64,000 bases of DNA from Arion vulgaris. Its lineage: Eukaryota; Mollusca; Gastropoda; Stylommatophora; Arionidae. A program made the position numbers and the translations under genes. Of the stretch, positions 1 through 9,596 are shown piece by piece. Numbering within the stretch: position 1 is the first letter of the stretch; every line of letters starts with the position of its first letter. The stretch lies in contig CM036754.1 of NCBI GenBank assembly GCA_020796225.1, forward strand, positions 19,358,867-19,422,866. The letters are read 5' to 3'. The notes beneath the pieces are model-generated. The model saw nothing but the letters and a program-made list of their open reading frames with translations. It had not been told where the DNA came from and made no database searches.

Positions 1-323
1 ACTGTATTGCAAGTATCAACATTGGCTCCCATGTATAATCTGAGATGATACGCCTTTGCATGAGACTTGTCATCAAATTTCATATGTGTGCATTTACTGT
101 AAAAAATTAATTTTCGTTTCAGACTAGCCAAATATGCCGCCAACATCAAAGGAAACCGTTATATTACAAAATCCAGGTTTTCTATAGAAATTTCTTCCAT
201 CAGACATTTATCCACCGACTTCCATCGGTATAATTTTAAGATTGGGTGCATAGTTTCGCTACTGTAGAAATTATGGTTTAGTTACAATATGCATTGGACG
301 GTGGGCATGAGTTGTTGAACAGA
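1..323. other. unannotated sequence
   Basis: AT-rich sequence with no supported coding frame, repeat or transposon similarity to the rest of the window. Confidence 0.5.
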
Positions 324-395
324 CTATAGCTTTTCTCTCGTCTCGAACATGTGAGCACAACAGAATAGAGTAACACTCTGCATTACCAACAGACA

Positions 396-975
396 ATATG
401 ATGGTGGGTAATAAGCACAGTGAACGTATGTCTTGCTGATTTTATATAGCCGTCCATCGTGAACGATGATGACAACAATCTCAGACGTGTGCTGCTGAAC
501 CTCTGTGTGTGCGGAGGTGACTGTAGAGTCCAATCCTAGAACAGAATATCCTACCACAGGTGGGGCATACATGATCAAGGTTAGACATGTGCGTGTTGTG
601 TGCTCTGTCTTTCGCGCAGCTCGTTTTCTCTGTGCCTCAATAATACGATGATTCTCAGCTATTCGGGTTCCTCTTTTGTTGTTACAGAGCCACATTTGGC
701 GATCTTGCGCAAGGGATTCCCAGCACGAGGTGTCTATATCGAAGCATTTCAGAGACACTTTAAGAGTGTCTTTAAAGCGTTTTTCTGTCCACCAGCTGAC
801 CGTCTGCCCCTTCAAGTTCGCCATACATCAACTGTTTTGGGATGCGTTTATCAGGCATTCGAACAACGTGACCGACCCATTTCATTTGGGCCTTCTGCAA
901 CAGTGTATTGATGCTTGGGATCTTTGCTCTTGTGAGGACTTCGCTGTCTGGAATTTTGTCCTGTCAGTTTATTTT
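396..975 (-). mobile_element. LINE ORF2 C-terminus and 3' UTR, with C2H2-like tail (decayed)
   Basis: Read on the minus strand, this is the C-terminal end of an animal endonuclease/reverse-transcriptase LINE. Conceptual pieces include the RMPDKRIPKQLMYGEL region (about 830-880), then KRFKDTLKVSLKCFD and SWESLAQDR-like residues, and farther on a zinc-finger-like CPTCGRIF...LYSHLRTH segment at about 500-570. At least two frame changes are needed (near 825 and between about 650 and 560), so it is a fossil. The LINE 3' UTR ends in a segment at about 396-440 that recurs as the tandem array at 1020-1201. The reverse-transcriptase core is absent (5' truncation). Placement in a LINE ORF2 end is confident; the exact clade is not. 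Confidence 0.8.
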
Positions 976-1019
976 TAGTATTCTACGTAGACAGCTTGTG
1001 TGGAAATGGCTGATATGTG

Positions 1020-1201
1020 AGTAGTAGCATCAATATGATGGTGGGTAATAAGCACAGTGAATGTATATCTTGCTGATGTGTGAGTAGTAACATGGTGGGG
1101 AATAAGCACAGCAAACGTATATCTTGCTGATGTGTGAGTAGTAACATGATGGGGAATAAGCACAGCGAATGTATATCTTGCTGATGTGTGAGTAGTAACA
1201 T
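1020..1201. repeat. 54-bp minisatellite derived from LINE 3' UTR (about 3.4 copies)
   Basis: The anchor GGGTAATAAGCACAG and its variants recur at 54-bp spacing (1041, 1095, 1149). The same motif followed by CTTGCTGAT occurs once at about 400-440, inside the LINE 3' end, which indicates the source of the unit. Confidence 0.85.
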
Positions 1202-1958
1202 ACAGAGAACCCTGGTCCTGGAGGTCCAAACTTTTGCTAGAAGTCAGTAGAAATTCACAGACGTTCCAGAAACTTCAATAATATGTAATGTAGAACACGT
1301 TGCATTGAGCTGAAGGGTATGATATCAAGCGATGGTGTGTTATTGAAGAAAAAGAAGAAGTATTGGTGAAAATAGGAAAACACTGAACAGACTTTGTTAA
1401 ATGAATTTAGCATTCCCTTTTTCCTGACAATCTTAACAGATTGCAAAAGTATAATATCCGTAACGTGTCAATGTCTTTGATTTGGTCATGGGGATATTCA
1501 AGGAGTCATGGGGAACGTGGCGTGACCAGCAAGCAATTGGTGATTGATTGGAAATGAGCACAGGAAGCACGTTGGTGACTGCGGTATCTTGAAGAAGCGT
1601 AGCAAGACTCAACCATACTCTTAGTGATAAAACAAACTCTTTTGGATTTGCACCCTTTGATATTAATTAACTTGATATTCAAAAATGTGTTTAAAAATCG
1701 ATTTCACATGTGTACAAAATTCAGCATTGTGAATTGAGTCATGTGTACATATGGACACACATCACAGAACACTTACTTTAAGACAACCCCGAATATGACA
1801 TAATGATTCAAACTCATTGGTCCAGTAAAAAAAAAAAAAAACAATGGAAAGAAAATTGTATGCACTTTTTGTATTAGCTAGAAAAGAAAGTGAATTTTAT
1901 ACGATATACATTATAAATTATATAGATATAATTTTCAATCAACGAAAGAAGCGGAATC
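1202..1958. other. unannotated sequence
   Basis: No supported gene. A frame of about 60 codons on the minus strand (1255-1446) has no recognisable content. A poly-A run lies at about 1828-1842. Confidence 0.5.
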
Positions 1959-1959
1959 A

Positions 1960-2047
1960 TGTCGTCCATCGTGGCTTCGTGCTTTTGTGACATACTGTTC
2001 TCAGGTGGCGTGCCATATTTGTGGAAATAGACTGAGCTATAAGAAGG
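1960..2047 (+). mobile_element. SINE-D 3' fragment
   Basis: Matches the 3' half of SINE-D (compare 6844-6960): the CTTCGTGCTTTTGTG, CAGGTGGCGTGCCAT and GACTGAGC segments are in the same order. The tRNA-like head is missing. Confidence 0.65.
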
Positions 2048-2154
2048 AAACCATGTTTTATAAACTCAAATCTATACACTTGAAACATATTTTAATGATC
2101 ATATAAGCGAGAAAAGTTACAGAAAAGACTCGATAATACTGATAAGTTATTTCC

Positions 2155-2530
2155 CCTTGTCAACAGGAACATCAAATTACATGACTCCGTCCAAAGCGCT
2201 ACTAACATGATTTTATCAACAGCAACATCAAATTACATGCTCGTCCAGCTACTACTTATAACAGCAAATCAAATTACATGACTCGTAGGCTATAAGTTTT
2301 CCAGCAACATCAAATTACAGCTCGTCAGCGCTACAACATGATTACAATCAATTAGCCCAGCGCTACTAACATGATTTATCAACAAACATCAAATTACATA
2401 AGTCAATGCAAAGCGCTACTAACTAGCATAATTGTATCATAAATAACATCAAAGTAAATGAGTAAACCCAAAGACCTACTAAGTTACAAGTTTTTAATCA
2501 ACAGTAGGATCAAATTGCTGAAAAAATCGA
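2155..2530. repeat. degenerate minisatellite of about 55 bp
   Basis: About 7 copies of a unit containing AACATCAAATTACATGA and AGCGCTACTAACATGATT. Copies after the first two carry many one- to several-base deletions, so the period wanders. This may be genuine decay or consensus error. Confidence 0.75.
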
Positions 2531-2604
2531 CTAAAAATCAAATTTCAAGAACAAATAAAAAGAAACATCCCGGTTTGTTTTTAAATTGAAACCAGTCGAT
2601 AACA

Positions 2605-3712
2605 ATGCATCATATCGCATAAACTAATATATAGTTACATCAGATCACATAAAATAATATATCGTTACATCAGATCACATAAAATAATATATCGTTACAT
2701 CAGATCACATAAACTAATATATCGTTACATCAGATCACATAAAATAATATATCGTTACATCAGATCACATAAACTAATATATCGTTACATCAGATCACAT
2801 AAACTAATATATCGTTACATCAGATCACATAAACTAATATATCGTTACATCAGATCACACTTAAACTAATATATCGTTACATCAGATCATATAAACTAAT
2901 ATATCGCTACATCAGATCACATAAACTAATATATCGTTACATCAGATCAAAAAAACTAATATATCGTTACATCAGATCACATAAACTAATATATCGTTAC
3001 ATCATATCACATAAACTAATATATCGTTACATCAGATCACATAAACTAATATATCGTTACATCAGATCACATAAACTAATATATCGTTACATCAGATCAC
3101 ATAAACTAATATATCGTTACATCAGATCACATAAACTAATATATCGTTACATCAGATCACACTTAAACTAATATATCGTTACATCAGATCATATAAACTA
3201 ATATATCGCTACATCAGATCACATAAACTAATATATCGTTACATCAGATCACATAAACTAATATATCGTTACATCATATCGCATAAACTAATATATCGTT
3301 ACATCAGATCACATAAACTAATATATCGTTACATCATATCACATAAACTAATATATCGTTACATCAGATCACATAAACTAATATATCGTTACACCAGATC
3401 ACATAAACTAATATATCGTTACATCAGATCACATAAACTAATATATCGTTACATCAGATCATATAAACTAATATATCGCTACATCAGATCACACTAAACT
3501 AATATATCGCTACATCAGATCGCATAAACTAATATATCGTTACATCAGATCACACTTAAACTAATATATCGTTACATCAGATCATATAAACTAATATATC
3601 GCTACATCAGATCACATAAAATAATATATCGTTACATCAGATCACATAAACTAATATATCGCTACATCAGATCACATAAACTAATATATCGTTACATCAG
3701 ATCACACTTAAT
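2605..3712. repeat. 30-bp minisatellite, about 37 copies
   Basis: The unit contains CATAAACTAATATATCGTTA and CATCAGATC, with a strict 30-bp period visible in aligned lines. A composite variant (+2-bp CACACTTAAA unit, then CATATAAA, then CGCTAC) recurs at about 2851, 3153 and 3546, giving a partial higher-order structure. No coding frame is implied. Confidence 0.95.
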
Positions 3713-3732
3713 CAAATCATGTAATAATACAA

Positions 3733-3800
3733 TAACATCACCATCATCAGGTGCTATGCCGGCTGGCGTAGACGATCATGGATCTCCACAAATCTCTGCC
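3733..3800 (-). mobile_element. LINE 3' terminus with (TGA)n tail
   Basis: On the minus strand it reads DLWRSMIVYASRH-stop, followed by a TGATGATGG tail. The same end occurs at 10745-10836 (plus) and 39497 (minus). Only the last about 70 bp survive. Confidence 0.75.
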
Positions 3801-3839
3801 TGATGATGACGATCCGTGTCTAAATTTAGACACATCAAA

Positions 3840-4190
3840 TTTCTAAATTTAGACATGTGTCGTACATGAACTAAAACTATTGATAAAATAGAGTAATATC
3901 TGGATCAATATTGAAGTCGATCGAAGGTCTTAACTAAAGCTTTATTCTTCAATGAAATCAAAAGTAATTAGTTATAAGAAAGATTCGTGATAGTTGGGGA
4001 GCAAAGTATGTCTACAACACTTCTAGGAAGATTTTTATTGTTTCGTTTCATTGATATCATTTTCAAATTTATTCAGTATCCCCCCTTCATGGACGTCTAT
4101 ATGTATAGAAAATGAAAGGGGGAGGTTGTCACTCGCGTCCCCTCCGCAAATAACTTTTGGATAAAACAATTTTATGCGAATCTGGACTTC
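3840..4190. other. unannotated sequence
   Basis: AT-rich. Direct copies of TCTAAATTTAGACA occur at about 3820-3855. No gene seen. Confidence 0.4.
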
Positions 4191-4194
4191 TCAA

Positions 4195-4475
4195 TTTCAG
4201 TGTAGTAAACTTTCAACAGTGGGAGTCTGTAGCTTAAGCTGTAGTAAGCTCGATCACATCTCAAGTGTACTTAGTACAAACTCATCTGTATGCAGTTTGG
4301 AAGCAAATTTGTTCAGGGTTAACTTTAAAAAAAAAAAAAGTAAAAATAGACATCACCGTTCGGAAAGCAATGGCAAACTACTGAACGTGTAAGTGGTACC
4401 TAGAAAGTCGACGAATAATTTACTGTGACTGATGGTAAAGGTCTGTAAAGGTTATGCCATGATTTTCATTTCAAA
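4195..4475 (+). mobile_element. SINE-F copy, diverged
   Basis: Same order as the cleaner copy at 61962-62212: a tRNA-like head (GTCTGTAGCTTAAGC), the GTTTGGAAGCAAATTTG block, GACATCACCGTTC, CAAACTACTGAACGTGTAAG and a terminal TATGCCATGATTTTCATT. An A-rich run interrupts the middle (4327-4339). Confidence 0.8.
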
Positions 4476-4479
4476 CTAT

Positions 4480-5099
4480 CAACAACATTTTTTGTATCTG
4501 TTATGTTCCAACCCCCCTTAGAAAGTATTTTGTGGACGCCCATGGTTTCCTTGTTTATATTGTCGATTCAGAAGACACATTTTTACTCTAGTAAAGAATA
4601 CATGAGCGTGATCTTACACATTTTTCTAGAACATGAGGTGTGGGTGGGAGATGTTTAAACACACACGCACACAAGTGGAGTGTGGATGGTTTACCGTGAG
4701 CCAAAACTGTATATAAGCTTTTCGTGTCGACTTCATATCCTGTGAGTATGTGCGAGAACATATCTTAACATTGCCTGGAAATGTCTGGCAGAAAAGATCA
4801 AAGCAGGTTTTACGTTCGTAAACCATAATTAAAAGGTCAGTATAACTGTGAGGCAAAGCAGCCATAAAGCCTGGAGTAAACTTAAGAGAGTTGGGAGAGT
4901 CATAACTGTTACCAGTGGATGTCTGATGTTCTATTTGATGTCAAACTTTGGTGTGGAGAATCTGTGGGGAAACGATAAGAAGTGCAGCATTGTGCAAATA
5001 CCAAGTTCTCTTTCTATCTTCTGTAATTAAAAAAAGAAACGGCTTTGCAATAACAGAGATTCCAACGCGAAGACCGTAGACCAGTGTTATCCAACGTTT
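4480..5099. other. unannotated sequence
   Basis: No supported gene or recognised repeat. Two short open frames (4626-4865 minus, 4848-5030 plus) have no recognisable content. Confidence 0.45.
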
Positions 5100-5104
5100 T
5101 TATA

Positions 5105-5222
5105 TATTGGGGCGCATCTGACTCATGACTGTGAACTCGGGTCGCATCTGACTAATGTCTATGAATTCGGGGCGATATCTGATAATTGCAATAATAATAA
5201 TAATAATAATAATAATATTAAT
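5105..5222. repeat. short 37-bp direct repeats and (AAT)n
   Basis: Three partial copies of a unit with GGGGCGCATCTGACT and TATGAATTCGGG, followed by an (AAT)n microsatellite at about 5190-5215. Confidence 0.65.
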
Positions 5223-5242
5223 AAAATAACATTAATAGTCGC

Positions 5243-5340
5243 CCTAGTAGTTACTGGGGACCCCAAATAAAGGGTGTAAAGAATAGAATCAATGTTATTT
5301 GCCACGCATGTCGTAAGAGGCAAGTAAGGATGGTTAGGCG
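5243..5340 (+). mobile_element. SINE-B 5' part (arm of an inverted pair)
   Basis: Contains the shared SINE-B/C core: GGTGTAAAGAATAGAA then CACGCATGTCGTAAGAGGC. It is preceded by CCCTAGTAGTTACTGG, equivalent to the tRNA-like head. It faces the copy at 5390-5618. Confidence 0.75.
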
Positions 5341-5389
5341 TGGAGTCAGCTACCCCACCCCGTAAAATACACTAGATACCAACAGAAGA

Positions 5390-5618
5390 CCAATTTTAAT
5401 CACTCTTTGTGAAATGTTTGATCTTTGCCAAGAACGTGTATACATTGCACATTGGTTTGGTAGACCCTGAAATACATAGACTTCTACACGTTTAGGACAC
5501 GTGTATCCAATTTCATCCAAACCTCCTTAGTCGGCTCTTACGACATGCGTGGCAGGTAACAGTGGTTCTATTCTATACACCCAAATTTGAGTCCGGTAAC
5601 CACTAGGGCAGCCGCTAC
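5390..5618 (-). mobile_element. SINE-B, near full length
   Basis: On the minus strand: head (CCCTAGTGGTTACCGG), core (ACCACTGTTACCTGCCACGC, ATGTCGTAAGAG), then the 3' module ACGTTCTTGGCAAAGATCAA and AGAGTGATTAAAATTGG. Compare the intact copy at 41662-41916. Together with 5243-5340 it forms a potential long hairpin. Confidence 0.85.
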
Positions 5619-5639
5619 TGTAGACAGTTACAAAAAAGT

Positions 5640-5892
5640 GTAACTTACCATTTCAAAAATAAAAAATGTTGATACATTTTCGAATATTTACATTGCTTCA
5701 TATTTGTTTACTATAAACATACACGTAGAAACATACGCACAGACAGAAATATAAAAACAACACCAGTCTGTTCTGATATATAAAACAACACCAGTCTGTA
5801 CTGATTATTTTTGTTATACGAAAGTAAGACAAGGCAAAACAAGAGTTTTTACAATACGATATGATATCTTATTTCTCAACCAAATGAAATAT
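5640..5892. other. unannotated sequence
   Basis: AT-rich spacer with a short duplicated phrase (ACAACACCAGTCTGT at about 5758 and 5786). No gene seen. Confidence 0.4.
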
Positions 5893-6346
5893 CATCATCT
5901 AATAGTTTGTTCTGGGGAGAACTTTGCCACCCCACAACAGTTCTCCGGAATTTCTCTCTCATAGGCCAGATGCCATGCCTCTGCAGCTGTCATGTTCAAA
6001 CCATCAGTTACATCCTGAATACATCTTCTATGTGGTCTTCCTCTTCTTCTCTTTGCCAGTATGCCTCCTTCCATGATGGTCTTCTCCAGCTCTTCATGTC
6101 TTTTTATATGTTCAGAATATCTCAATTTTCTCTTTCTTATTTGTAGCATCAGCCAGTTTTCTTTGATTCTGAGTTCTTTCTGGATATATCCATTTGCTCT
6201 CTTTTCTGTCCAAGATATACAGAGGACTCTTCTATAACACTTATATTCAAAAGTGCATATATGTTTTTCCACTGCTTTACTAAATGTCCATGCTTCACAC
6301 CCATACGTTAAAATCTCAATATCTGACGATAGAAGAAGTTATATAT
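5893..6346 (-). mobile_element. LINE ORF2 C-terminus (group 1)
   Basis: Minus-strand translation gives TYGCEAWTFSKAVEKHI near 6300, WLMLQIRKRKLRYSEHIKRH, EKTIMEGGILAKRRRGRP, then DGLNMTAAEAW. This is the segment downstream of the reverse-transcriptase palm in animal non-LTR elements. A frame change near 5950 separates it from the WQSSPQNKL end seen in frame in the sister copy at 62461-62775. It is 5' truncated; the 3' end has a short GATGATGAT tail. SINE-A is inserted at its 5' side. Group 1 is also present at 28197-28440, 38701-38965, 49600-49862 and 62461-62775. Confidence 0.9.
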
Positions 6347-6355
6347 AAATTTTAT

Positions 6356-6558
6356 CCTTTTTTCCGATCCAGAAGCACTTGAGCTTTCAGCTCTTCGGCT
6401 CGGTGCCATGGACATCGTAACCCTTCGTTTCGGTGCCACGAATACCGTAAATCTGGGCAACCTGTGACTTTTCTGCCAGCCCGCGGAGTTGAACCCGCAC
6501 TCACAGAGGACTAGTCACCCGTAGTCCAACACGCTACGAACACGATGGACAGGTGGGC
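6356..6558 (-). mobile_element. SINE-A with 9-bp TSD
   Basis: tRNA-derived SINE. On the minus strand the head carries an A-box-like TAGCGTGTTGGACTACG and a B box GGGTTCAACTCC, then CAGATTTACGG, two GGCACCGA...GAAG repeats and a 3' end TTCTGGATCGGAAAAA. TSD AAATTTTAT lies at 6347-6355 and 6559-6567. It interrupts LINE-derived sequence. Confidence 0.9.
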
Positions 6559-6743
6559 AAATTTTATAAATAAACCCTAACATTTCATAGAAGAAATTAT
6601 GCAAGCTCTGAATCTTTGTGTTGTGACAATAACAATATGATAGGTAAGATGTTTCATTACTAATTATATGTCACAATCACCCACACGCATGTAACATTAT
6701 ATTTTTTATCATACCAGATTAGTTAAATTAACCCACATACATA

Positions 6744-6980
6744 GGGTTCTCTGTGGCTAAGTGGTTAAGACCTTTGCCTTGTGAGTCGAAGGTCGGGGTT
6801 CGAATCCGGACCGCGCCGTTCTGTTCACGAGTGCAGTTTTTCCAGAGACCCCTAAGATTGTTGTTGGAGCTATGGAGTTCGTGCTTTGTGCAATACTCTC
6901 GGCAGGTGGCGTGCCATTTCTTCGGAGAGGGACCGAGACATATGGGGTAAAATCCGATGCAATGAAGTCAATCCTTCGGA
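6744..6980 (+). mobile_element. SINE-D, near full length
   Basis: tRNA-like head: TCTCTGTGGCTAAGTGGTTA (A-box side), CCTTTGCCTTGTGAGTCG, and B box GGGTTCGAATCC. The body contains CAGTTTTTCCAGAGACCCC, TTCGTGCTTTGTGCAATACT, CGTGCCATTTC and ATATGGGGTAAAA, ending GTCAATCCTTCGG. About 237 bp, the reference copy for this family. A conceptual 65-residue frame over it is not a gene. Confidence 0.92.
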
Positions 6981-6999
6981 AAAATTAAAAAAACAAGGC

Positions 7000-7226
7000 G
7001 CATCATATTTTCCACCACACTAATCCACACACATGGGACATCATATTTTCCACCACATTAATCCACATTAACTCACACACATGGGGCATCATATTTTCTA
7101 CCACATTAATCCACACACATGGGACATCATATTTTCTACCACATCCAATAAGCCACATTCACTCACACACATGGGGCATCATATTTTCCATCACACCCGA
7201 TAAGTCACATTCACTCACTCACGATA
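7000..7226. repeat. 38/48-bp minisatellite
   Basis: CATCATATTTTCYACCACA recurs at 7001, 7039, 7087, 7125 and 7177, so 38-bp units alternate with longer ones containing an extra CACATTMACTCACACAC segment. It starts directly after a SINE-D 3' end. Confidence 0.9.
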
Positions 7227-7323
7227 TAAGAGCACCACACATCTTTCCATTCCCACTATGATACCGCTTTCACTTACTCTTTCATACCGCTTTCACGCAC
7301 AATATGAACGAATTTTCCCTTCA

Positions 7324-7506
7324 CTACTTATCAGGAGCGTGCGGTATATTTTCTCAGTATGATGCAAGTCTTTGAAATGTCGACCTTAAATGTTTTTACT
7401 GAAAATAACCAGTTGTAATTTTGATGGTTATGCGCGCGCCCCCTTACGGTTCCGCCTGATGCGGCCGACTCTCTGTATCATAACACGGCACGACCCTGCT
7501 ACTTAT
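7324..7506. mobile_element. hAT-type MITE, family 1 (167-bp body, 8-bp TSD)
   Basis: Body 7332-7498 begins CAGGAGCGTGCGG and ends GCACGACCCTG, imperfect terminal inverted repeats. Both sides carry the exact 8-bp TSD CTACTTAT (7324-7331, 7499-7506). The reverse complement of 28555-28732 matches throughout (for example CTTACGGTTCCGCCTG). CAG-initiated TIRs and 8-bp TSDs are characteristic of the hAT superfamily. There is no transposase. Confidence 0.93.
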
Positions 7507-8470
7507 ACCATACTCTTCACTCACTCCCAAAATGGGATTACACCGAAACCTTCCTGATTTTCAACCTCCCCCTTCTCAGTGTTGTCGTTAAACATTGATC
7601 GAGAAGAATACAAAAACACAGAGAAGAAAATTCAACAAAATGTAATATAATTCACCGCTAGCAACTTCATCAAGGCAATACAACCAATGATTTGAAAATA
7701 GTTTCAACTGTCTTCAGTGATGAATGTAGTTTTCCTCATTACACAAACCAAGGTTTTTAAAACCCCCCAAAAAACAACAACACAGTGGAATACCTGCGAT
7801 TTAAGCTTTGCCGCAAACAAAATCAGCAGGTTGAATATTTTAACAGAAAAATATATAAAAAATACACCTCAACAGCATCATCAAATTCAACAGAACACAA
7901 ATGATATTAAATGTATAAACATTCACATTTTCCTCCAACATCGTTCATTTTTTCCTCTGAATTCTATTTTCATTTGTTCAGATTTCTGCGAGTGAAAGAA
8001 TGAAAGAATCAAGCAGTAATATTAACACGTCCACACGTGCTATGTGTACGGAAGTCTGCATATTATTTTTTATTATTTGTCTTTGTTTGCCTGAAAGACC
8101 GGGTTTTTGTTTGTGCTTTTAATGTTGAGTACGGAAATGCATTTCTTATATCAATATGCGCCCTAGAATGGAAGGCCGTGTGGAAAACATGAATAAGGAG
8201 GGAAAGAGTTAGTTTGGAACAGATGCCCTCCAGCCATCTTTTACTTATTTATTATTTATTTATAGATTTTAGGCAGGGAAGGGAGGTTATCAGGGGCAGT
8301 CTAAGGAAATATATTTTATTTGGTTGTAGAGAGTGTTCGGACTTGTATTTATGTGTGAATGGGTTTGTGTATGAAAGGATATGTTATATATGCGTGTGCT
8401 TGTGTGTTGTATGTGGTGTGTGTATGTGTGTATGGAGGTGTGGGTTAGATTATGACTACTAATGGTTCTG
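7507..8470. other. unannotated sequence with short open frames
   Basis: No convincing gene. Open frames at 7717-7995 and 8214-8462 (plus) lack recognisable domains and lie in AT- or GT-rich sequence (GT-rich at about 8385-8440). A 32-bp phrase (TTTGAGCAAAAGAGCTAAAT) is duplicated at about 8480-8545 just outside. Confidence 0.45.
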
Positions 8471-8552
8471 TTTTTTTCTCGTTTGAGCAAAAGAGCTAAA
8501 TGTTTAGTTCCGCGTTTGAGCAAAAGAGCTAAATGTTTAGTTAAAGATTCTT

Positions 8553-9321
8553 GAATGAGCGGCTCGCCCGAGTGGTTAACCGGCCCAAATTTGGGGTGTA
8601 AAGAATAGAGCCACTGTTACCTACCACGCATGTCGTAAGAGGTGGCTACGGAGGTTTGGCTGAAATCGGATGCACGTGTCCTCTAAAGAATGCTAACCCG
8701 AAACAAATGCTTGCAGAAAACGGATGCACCAGGCCGTAAGGCGTATAACATGGTGCAACGACCCTCACAATGAGGAATGGGATAAAGGATTCTACGGTCG
8801 CCAATCTGCCTCGGAGATTTAGCCACGCGGTAAGAATGTCAGACCTACCATCACGAGGGTGGCCAAAACTTACTGCGGGAAGAGGTCGGCACAAACGGGG
8901 AAGCAGAAATCATAGGAATTATATCCTACAGAACTACCCCAGTATGCAGACTTGAGAAGAAAGAGGTGGCCCACTTACACTAGCGTCCAAGACAAACTGT
9001 ATGGCGGGGCTGATAATCTGAGGCAGACGGCTGCCTTTACTAGAGAATCCGGCCCGCGTGCCCAGCGTGTTCGTAGCGCTTTGGACTACGGGTGACTAGT
9101 CCTCTGTAAGTGCGGGTTCAACTCCGCGGACTGGCAGAAAAGCTACAGGTTCCCCAGATTTACGGTGTTCGTGGCACCATCCGAAGGGTTACGATGTCCA
9201 TGGCACCGAGTCGAAGAGCTTTCAGCTCAAGTGTTTCTGGATCGGGGAAAAAAAAATTAAAAAATTAGAGAATCCGAAATCCCAATCTAGTGAGAACGCA
9301 GAAGAAGAAGAAGAATGAGCG
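8553..9321 (+). mobile_element. chimeric SINE-LINE retroposon, copy 1, with SINE-A inserted
   Basis: The element is 8562-9312, flanked by the 9-bp TSD GAATGAGCG (8553-8561, 9313-9321). Modules in order: tRNA-like head (CTCGCCCGAGTGGTTAACCG); the SINE-B/C core (GGGTGTAAAGAATAGA, CGCATGTCGTAAGAGG, GAAATCGGATG) to about 8690; then about 350 bp of LINE sequence whose last part reads PQYADLRRKRWPTYTSVQDK, LYGGADNLRQTAAF, the end of an RNase H-bearing LINE ORF; then a GCAGAAGAAGAAG tail. A SINE-A lies inside (9052-9265). Removing it and its duplicated 11 bp leaves about 526 bp, against about 525 bp in copy 2 (20219-21007). The TSD surrounds head plus tail, so the composite moved as one unit. Confidence 0.9.
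9041..9276 (+). mobile_element. SINE-A inside the chimera, 11-bp TSD
   Basis: The body is 9052-9265, running from GCCCGCGTGCCCAGCG to a TTCTGGATCGGG plus A-rich tail. TSD TAGAGAATCCG lies at 9041-9051 and 9266-9276. The corresponding position in the second chimera (about 20697-20710) is unoccupied, giving an empty-site comparison. Confidence 0.95.
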
Positions 9322-9596
9322 ACACAATTTATTAAAGTTTCGGAGCACCTAAATCTACAGGAACATTGGACTATATCACTGTCGTATTAAGGAAGATAAT
9401 ATGAACTTTCAAGAACCCCAGGGAAGCATGGAAACCAATGAATTTGATCACTAAATATGCAATGGACAAGTATTAATGACTTCCAGGAAAAAAAAAATTA
9501 CCAAATGCAGGATTCGATCAACAAACTTTTTTCTTACGCGCCCATTGCCTAGCCCTCCAGATGAGTGCTTTTAAGAACATAAGGAGAGATAGAAGG

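Noticed and set aside
2605..3712. CRISPR-like or centromeric array of 30-bp units
   Set aside because: No spacers. At 1.1 kb it is far too short to call a centromere and shows no flanking homogenised blocks.
6744..6830. Possible functional tRNA gene (A and B boxes present)
   Set aside because: The sequence continues as a dispersed SINE-D body found many times, and the stems are not tRNA-like over their full length. The same applies to the heads of SINE-A, -B, -F and -H.
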